From: Candidatus Magasanikbacteria bacterium RIFOXYD12_FULL_33_17 | GTDB taxonomy: Bacteria; Patescibacteriota; Patescibacteriia; Magasanikbacterales; UBA922 | DNA: 9,948 bases | Assembly: GCA_001783255.1 (NCBI GenBank) | Contig: MFRB01000040.1 | Location: 1 to 9,948, forward strand | Reading direction: 5' to 3' | Shown: positions 6,055 through 9,948 of the stretch, piece by piece | Position numbering within the stretch: position 1 is the stretch's first letter | Layout of the letters: every line of letters starts with the position of its first letter | Position numbers and translations under genes: made by a program | The notes under the pieces: generated by a model | The model's input: only the letters and a program-made list of their open reading frames with translations | What the model was told of the DNA's origin: nothing | Databases searched by the model: none

Positions 6055-8076
6055 ATGGAAATAGATCCATACTTAATAAATCCTAAAAAAGATATATCAC
6101 TAAAAGGTAAATATAAATTATCTTGGACAGAAGATAGTTTGTTTATGGGTAATAACCATAGTGAAGATATTACTACTTCTGGCAGTTCACACCTTGGCTC
6201 CAGTTTTTCAGATAGTAAAAAAACTTTCTTCTTTTTATTATTTATAGTTTTTTGTTTTTCTTTCATTCTTGGTAGAGGTTTCTTTTTGCAAATTTTGATG
6301 GGAAATAATTATCGCGCACAAGCTGAAGGTAACAGACAAAAAGTCATACCTATACAATCTGAAAGAGGACTCGTTTTCGATAGAAACAATTTTCAACTTA
6401 CACAAAATGTAGCAAATTTTTCACTCACTGTTGTCCCAAAAGATTTACCAAAGGATAAAAAAGAATTAAATAACGTAATTGAAAAATTAATTAGTATAAC
6501 AGGTCAAGATAAACAAGACGTACAAAATACTATTGAAAAATATAAAAATTATCGTCAAGATTCAATTATTATTGCCGAAGATATACCTTATGAAACTACT
6601 TTAAAAATTCAAATTGCTAGTTTGGATTTGCCTGGTATCAATATTCAGTTTGGTAGTAAGAGATTATATATTTTGGATTCTAGCAAAAATATTAATATTT
6701 CAACTAGTACTGTAGATTTTTTACATCCCGAAGATGAACAAAATTATACTAATAATACATTGGCACATATTTTAGGTTATGTGGGTAAATTATCTCCTAC
6801 AGAATTGGAAACTTATTATCGAAAAGGATATCTACCTTCTGATTCTATAGGTAAAACTGGAGTAGAAAAAAAATATGAAAATTATCTAAGAGGTATTTAT
6901 GGTGAAAAAAGAGTAGAAGTAAATGCTCAAGGGAGAGAACAGCAAGTTTTGGCAGAAAAAGACCCAACTTCTGGTTCTAATTTGATATTGTCTATAGACA
7001 ATAATATGCAAATACAACTAGAAGAAATAATCTCTAAAAAACTTCAAGAATTAAAAAAAGAAAGAGCCTCTGCAGTTGTCATGGATCCTCGTAACGGAGA
7101 AATCCTAGCTTTGGTAAGTTATCCTGGTTTTGACAATAATGATTTTTCTGGAGGAATTAGCCAGACAAAATATAGTGAATATTTGAATAATGAAAACAGA
7201 CCTCTTTTTAACAGATCTATAAGTGGTAGTTTTCCTTCTGGTTCAGTTATCAAACCTGCCATTTCATCAGCAGCTTTACAAGAAAATATTATTACAGCTA
7301 ATACTATTTTTTTGAGTACAGGAGGACTTAGAGTACAACAATGGTTTTTTCCAGATTGGCAAGTTGGAGGACACGGTTTGACTAATGTTCGTAAATCACT
7401 AGCTCTTTCAGTTAATACATTTTATTATTATATTGGTGGTGGTTACGGAGATTTTGCAGGTATGGGCGTAGATACGATAAATGAATATCTGAAAAAATTT
7501 GGTTTTGGTAAAGTACTTGGGATTGATTTACCAGCTGAATCAAGTGGGTTTTTGCCAACACCTCAATGGAAACAACGTACTAAAAAAGAACCTTGGTATA
7601 TTGGTGACACTTACAATTATTCTATTGGGCAAGGTGATTTTTTGACTACACCTTTACAAATTGCAGATATGACCGCTAGTGTTGCCAATGGAGGCACAGT
7701 CTATCAACCTCATATTGTAAAACAAATTATCAATCCAGAAACAAATGAAAGAACTGAAATTACTCCAAAAATTTTATCAGAAAATTTTATTGATAAAGCT
7801 AACTTAGAAACGATTCGTCTAGGTATGAAAGATTGTGTGGCTTATGGTTCTTGTGCTGGTTTGAAAAATTTACCTTTTAGTTCAGCTGGTAAAACAGGTA
7901 CGGCTCAGTGGAGTCAAAATAAAGATACACATGCTTGGTTTACTTCTTTTGCACCATTTGAAAATCCTGAAATTGTAGTTACTGTGTTAGTTGAAGAAGG
8001 TGGCGAAGGTGGTATTGCAGCCGAGCCAATAGCAAATGAATTTTATAAATGGTGGGCAGATTATAAAAACAAATAA
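6055..8076 (+). CDS. mrdA: Penicillin-binding protein 2 (peptidoglycan D,D-transpeptidase)
   Basis: A class B PBP of 673 residues that cross-links peptidoglycan during side-wall growth. It has a cytoplasmic N-tail of about 55 residues with a Ser/Thr/Gly patch (40-54), a membrane helix (about 57-79), the pedestal domain (ERGLVFDRN at 103-111; AHILGYVGKLS at 237-247; GKTGVEKKYENYLRG at 266-280) and the transpeptidase domain. All three active-site motifs are intact: S397-V-I-K400 in SGSVIKP, S452-V-N454, and K613-T-G615 in AGKTGTAQW. About 20 extra residues (about 205-230) sit between the KRLY strand and AHILGY, longer than in the textbook family. Start at 6055 is chosen over an in-frame ATG at 6145 because it abuts the mreD stop and similar CPR proteins carry a DP...W-E-D-S tail. 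It ends the mre cluster; no rodA follows. Confidence 0.96.
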   Translation: MEIDPYLINPKKDISLKGKYKLSWTEDSLFMGNNHSEDITTSGSSHLGSSFSDSKKTFFFLLFIVFCFSFILGRGFFLQILMGNNYRAQAEGNRQKVIPIQSERGLVFDRNNFQLTQNVANFSLTVVPKDLPKDKKELNNVIEKLISITGQDKQDVQNTIEKYKNYRQDSIIIAEDIPYETTLKIQIASLDLPGINIQFGSKRLYILDSSKNINISTSTVDFLHPEDEQNYTNNTLAHILGYVGKLSPTELETYYRKGYLPSDSIGKTGVEKKYENYLRGIYGEKRVEVNAQGREQQVLAEKDPTSGSNLILSIDNNMQIQLEEIISKKLQELKKERASAVVMDPRNGEILALVSYPGFDNNDFSGGISQTKYSEYLNNENRPLFNRSISGSFPSGSVIKPAISSAALQENIITANTIFLSTGGLRVQQWFFPDWQVGGHGLTNVRKSLALSVNTFYYYIGGGYGDFAGMGVDTINEYLKKFGFGKVLGIDLPAESSGFLPTPQWKQRTKKEPWYIGDTYNYSIGQGDFLTTPLQIADMTASVANGGTVYQPHIVKQIINPETNERTEITPKILSENFIDKANLETIRLGMKDCVAYGSCAGLKNLPFSSAGKTGTAQWSQNKDTHAWFTSFAPFENPEIVVTVLVEEGGEGGIAAEPIANEFYKWWADYKNK

Positions 8077-8093
8077 TTTGTGGAAAGAAAAAT

Positions 8094-8121
8094 TTGACCT
8101 TAATTCAAAACCTGTTATACT
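8094..8121 (+). promoter_or_regulatory. Strong extended -10 promoter for greA
   Basis: A -35 box TTGACC (8094-8099), a 16-bp spacer and a -10 box TATACT (8116-8121), with the extended TGT immediately before the -10 (8113-8115). It is the best promoter match in the window and would start transcription near 8128, leaving a leader of about 55 nt before greA. It lies in the gap after mrdA and so separates greA from the mre cluster. Confidence 0.75.
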
Positions 8122-8132
8122 AGTAGCTGACA

Positions 8133-8159
8133 GGTCCGCGTATGCGGTACTATTTTTTT
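8133..8159 (+). terminator. GC-rich hairpin plus T7 in the greA leader (attenuator-like)
   Basis: CCGC (8136-8139) pairs with GCGG (8144-8147) over a GTAT loop, with two or three further pairs outside a bulged T, followed closely by TATTTTTTT (8151-8159). The structure lies downstream of the greA promoter and upstream of its ATG, so it would act on greA's own transcript as well as on read-through from mrdA. The stem is short, so pausing or partial termination is more likely than a full stop. Confidence 0.45.
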
Positions 8160-8183
8160 AACTCATTTTAAGTAACAAAATAT

Positions 8184-8645
8184 ATGACAGATGATGTACA
8201 ATATATGACTCAACAAAAATTAGATAATTTGAAAGCAGAATTGGACGAATTAGAAAATGAAAAGACACCTGCTATTGCCAAACGTATTGATGAAGCCAAA
8301 CAAATGGGTGATTTGTCAGAAAATGCTGAATATCATGCTGCACGTGACGAAATGTCTTGGGCAAAAAGTAGAGTAATAGAATTGAAAAATCTATTGGACA
8401 ATGCTGAAATAATTTCAGAAGGAAAAAGTAGCTTTGTTCAAATAGGTTCTACTGTTACTGTAAAGATAAATGGTAAAGAGAAAGACTATACTATTGTTGG
8501 AGCTCAAGAAGCTGACCCTGTATCTGGTAAAATATCCAATGAATCACCTCTAGGTTCTGCTTTTCTAGGAAGAGAAAAAAATGAAGAAATACAAGTGACT
8601 TTACCATCTGGTGTACAAGTTTATAAGATTGTAGATATAAAATAG
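8184..8645 (+). CDS. greA: Transcript cleavage factor GreA
   Basis: A protein of 153 residues, close to the usual 155-160. It binds RNA polymerase's secondary channel and stimulates cleavage of backtracked RNA, rescuing arrested elongation. The N-terminal coiled coil (about 9-75) carries the tip motif GDLSENAEYHAARDE (42-56), whose acidic Asp43 and Glu46 hold the catalytic magnesium. The FKBP-like C-terminal domain (about 82-153) shows QIGSTVTV, YTIVGAQEAD, GKISNESPLGSAFLGR and PSGVQVYKIVDI. The start at 8184 gives the normal family beginning (YMTQQKLDNLKAELDEL); Met8 would be too short. The gene has its own promoter and a hairpin in its leader, and is followed by a long inverted-repeat terminator, so it appears monocistronic. 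No Shine-Dalgarno sequence precedes the ATG. Confidence 0.98.
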   Translation: MTDDVQYMTQQKLDNLKAELDELENEKTPAIAKRIDEAKQMGDLSENAEYHAARDEMSWAKSRVIELKNLLDNAEIISEGKSSFVQIGSTVTVKINGKEKDYTIVGAQEADPVSGKISNESPLGSAFLGREKNEEIQVTLPSGVQVYKIVDIK

Positions 8646-8649
8646 TTTA

Positions 8650-8741
8650 TAAACAAAAATCATAAATCCGAAATCATAAAACAAGCCTAATTTTAAAATT
8701 TATTTTTAATTTAGGATTTTAGATTTCGGATTTTTTGTTTA
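8650..8741. terminator. Long inverted-repeat terminator after greA
   Basis: AAATCCGAAATC (8664-8675) pairs perfectly with GATTTCGGATTT (8722-8733), 12 bp. An outer arm TAAACAAA (8650-8657) pairs with TTTGTTTA (8734-8741), and an inner CCTAA (8686-8690) pairs with TTAGG (8711-8715), so the region folds into one long bulged stem starting 4 bp after the greA stop. A run of six T (8731-8736) lies on the descending arm. An intrinsic terminator is the likely role. The size exceeds a minimal terminator, so a dispersed palindromic repeat used as a terminator is possible. Confidence 0.65.
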
Positions 8742-8810
8742 TGTTGATTTTTGTTTAGTTTAGCTTTTATTTTGCTCAATATAGCTAAATTATACCTATA
8801 AAAGTAATAT

Positions 8811-8839
8811 TTGTATTTTTGAAAGAAATCTGTTACAAT
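8811..8839 (+). promoter_or_regulatory. Extended -10 promoter for lysS
   Basis: TTGTAT (8811-8816), a 17-bp spacer and TACAAT (8834-8839), with TGT at 8831-8833 as an extended -10. This is the same CTGTTA context as in the greA promoter. Initiation near 8846 would give a leader of about 30 nt before the ATG at 8877. Confidence 0.6.
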
Positions 8840-8876
8840 AAGTCAGTAAATTAGCCTAATTTTAAGTTAAATAGCT

Positions 8877-9948
8877 ATGACAAATAATACAGAAATCAAT
8901 ATCAATGACGAGCGTGAAATACGTCTTCGTAAATTGAAAGAACTTCAGGAAATGAATATAAGTAGTTATCCTGCTAGAATAAATCGTAAACAAACTATAA
9001 AAGAAGCTCTTGACGCAAAAGAAGATGCTGAACTTAGTGTGGCTGGACGTCTTATGACAAAGCGTGATATGGGAAAACTTATGTTTTGTCATTTACAAGA
9101 TGAGTCAGGTAGAATGCAAATAGCTTTTAAACAAGATGAAATTGGAATTGACAATTACAAATTATTTAGTAAAAAAATTGATTCAGGTGATATTGTTGAA
9201 GTTCAAGGTAAAAAATTCATGACACACAAAGGTGAGCCTTCTATTTTGGTGAGTTCTTGGACATTGCTAGCAAAAACTTTGTTACCACTGCCAGACAAAT
9301 TTCATGGTTTGAACGATGAAGAAGTGCGTTACCGTAAGAGATATTTGGATCTTTTGGTTAATCCAGAAGAAAAAGCCAAAATTATTGTTCGTGGAAAAAT
9401 ATTACGTTATATTCGTGAATTTTTACAAAATGAAAATTTTATTGAAGTAGAAACACCAGTACTTGAAACTATTTCTTCAGGTGCTATGGCTCGTACTTTT
9501 GATACACACTTGAATGCTTATGATTTAGATGTGCATTTACGTATTTGTATGGGTGAACTGTGGCAAAAAAGATTGTTGGTAGGTGGTTTTGAAAAAACTT
9601 TTGAAATGGGTAGAGCTTTTCGTAATGAAGGAGTTGATCACCAACATAATCCAGAATTTACTATGCTTGAATATTATTGGGCTTATGCTGATTATGAAGA
9701 CAACATGACCTTGCACGAAAAATTAATTCCTTATGTTGTTGAAAATTCTATAGGCAAATTGGAAGTAGAAGTAGATGAACACAAAATAAATTTTGCAGGT
9801 CCTTATCCTCACATTACTTTTCATGATGCTGTTTTGAAGTATTCTGGTATTGATATTGATGAATATAATGATTTGGAAGAATTGAAGAAAGTTATGTCAG
9901 CCAAAGGTTATGATCATGAAAATCTTACTGAACGTGGCAAATTGCTTG
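8877..9948 (+). CDS. lysS: Lysyl-tRNA synthetase, class II, 3'-partial
   Basis: 357 codons are visible and the frame is still open at the window edge; the full protein is normally about 490-500 residues. It charges tRNA-Lys with lysine. The N-terminal OB-fold anticodon-binding domain shows the pattern VAGRLMTKRDMGKLMFCHLQDESGR (about 9039-9113). Motif 1 lies around NENFIEVETPVLE, followed by SSGAMARTFDTHLNA. Motif 2 is around FEKTFEMGRAFRNEGVDHQH and NPEFTMLEYYWAYADYED. The usual (S/A)PELYLKRL is CMGELWQKRL here, a variant I associate with CPR enzymes. Motif 3 would lie beyond the edge. CGT supplies 15 of 20 visible Arg codons, as in proS. The ATG at 8877 follows a promoter by about 38 bp, with no Shine-Dalgarno sequence; the first residues (MTNNTEININ) are variable and unremarkable. 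Confidence 0.96.
   Translation, partial: MTNNTEININDEREIRLRKLKELQEMNISSYPARINRKQTIKEALDAKEDAELSVAGRLMTKRDMGKLMFCHLQDESGRMQIAFKQDEIGIDNYKLFSKKIDSGDIVEVQGKKFMTHKGEPSILVSSWTLLAKTLLPLPDKFHGLNDEEVRYRKRYLDLLVNPEEKAKIIVRGKILRYIREFLQNENFIEVETPVLETISSGAMARTFDTHLNAYDLDVHLRICMGELWQKRLLVGGFEKTFEMGRAFRNEGVDHQHNPEFTMLEYYWAYADYEDNMTLHEKLIPYVVENSIGKLEVEVDEHKINFAGPYPHITFHDAVLKYSGIDIDEYNDLEELKKVMSAKGYDHENLTERGKLL

Noticed and set aside
6145..6147. In-frame ATG at 6145 as the mrdA start
   Set aside because: The 6055 ATG fits the one-base spacing to mreD and gives an N-terminal tail like that of related CPR proteins. The alternative cannot be fully excluded.
1796..8790. 12-nt word ATATAGCTAAAT shared by 1796-1807 and 8779-8790
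   Set aside because: It is at different positions relative to the two promoters and has low complexity, so chance in AT-rich DNA is sufficient.
8684..8865. 13-nt direct repeat AGCCTAATTTTAA at 8684-8696 and 8853-8865
   Set aside because: Only two copies in AT-rich intergenic DNA, one inside the terminator loop and one in the lysS leader. There is no further repeat structure to support function.
2..9948. Antisense open frames inside the genes (e.g. around 2765-3025, 3727-3963, 5049-5237, 8862-9092)
   Set aside because: They are short, lie opposite well-recognised genes, show no domain-like sequence and have no start context. They are by-products of codon bias.
2..9948. CRISPR array, prophage, transposase, tRNA or rRNA genes, recoded TGA
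   Set aside because: No regularly spaced repeats, no tRNA or rRNA sequence, no transposase frame, and no in-frame TGA within any conserved gene were seen.

Overview
The window is AT-rich (well over half A+T by eye) and all genes lie on the + strand. The gene families point to a member of the Candidate Phyla Radiation (Patescibacteria, Parcubacteria-like). The signs are a short prolyl-tRNA synthetase without the bacterial editing insertion, a DUF721 protein, a CPR-style four-helix membrane protein of unknown function, a lysyl-tRNA synthetase with the MGELWQKRL variant, and compact spacing. This placement rests on recognising family features, not on a search. No in-frame TGA is needed anywhere, so the standard bacterial code fits and the code-25 CPR lineages are unlikely.

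Layout. Positions 2-763 hold the C-terminal end of a large RecB/AddB-type nuclease, probably a helicase-nuclease fusion, that starts outside the window. It overlaps by 4 bp a membrane-anchored SAM methyltransferase (760-1278) resembling the FAM173 lysine methyltransferases. A 166-bp gap carries a symmetric cluster of GAGATAA motifs around a TATAAT box, followed by a DUF721/DciA-like gene (1445-1744). A separate promoter serves a small four-helix membrane protein (1830-2216). A 162-bp AT-rich segment bounded by 24-nt inverted repeats (2220-2381) ends just before proS.

From proS (to 3640) the cell-shape cluster follows closely: mreB, mreC, mreD and mrdA (PBP2), with gaps of 38, 12, 17 and 1 bp. 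These would build the elongasome: MreB filaments, the MreC/MreD membrane linkers, and the PBP2 transpeptidase. The SEDS partner RodA is not in the window. greA follows with its own extended -10 promoter and a GC-rich hairpin plus T7 tract in its leader. It ends in a long inverted-repeat terminator. lysS then begins from another extended -10 promoter and runs off the end.

Most of the window is ordinary housekeeping DNA, and I do not see an undescribed system such as a defence island or a new enzyme cassette. The points most worth a second look are an MreB whose two presumed catalytic positions are substituted, the GAGATAA operator-like array before the DUF721 gene, the hairpin leader of greA, the inverted-repeat element before proS, the near-absence of Shine-Dalgarno sequences with a T before almost every ATG, and a sharp split in arginine codon use between genes.
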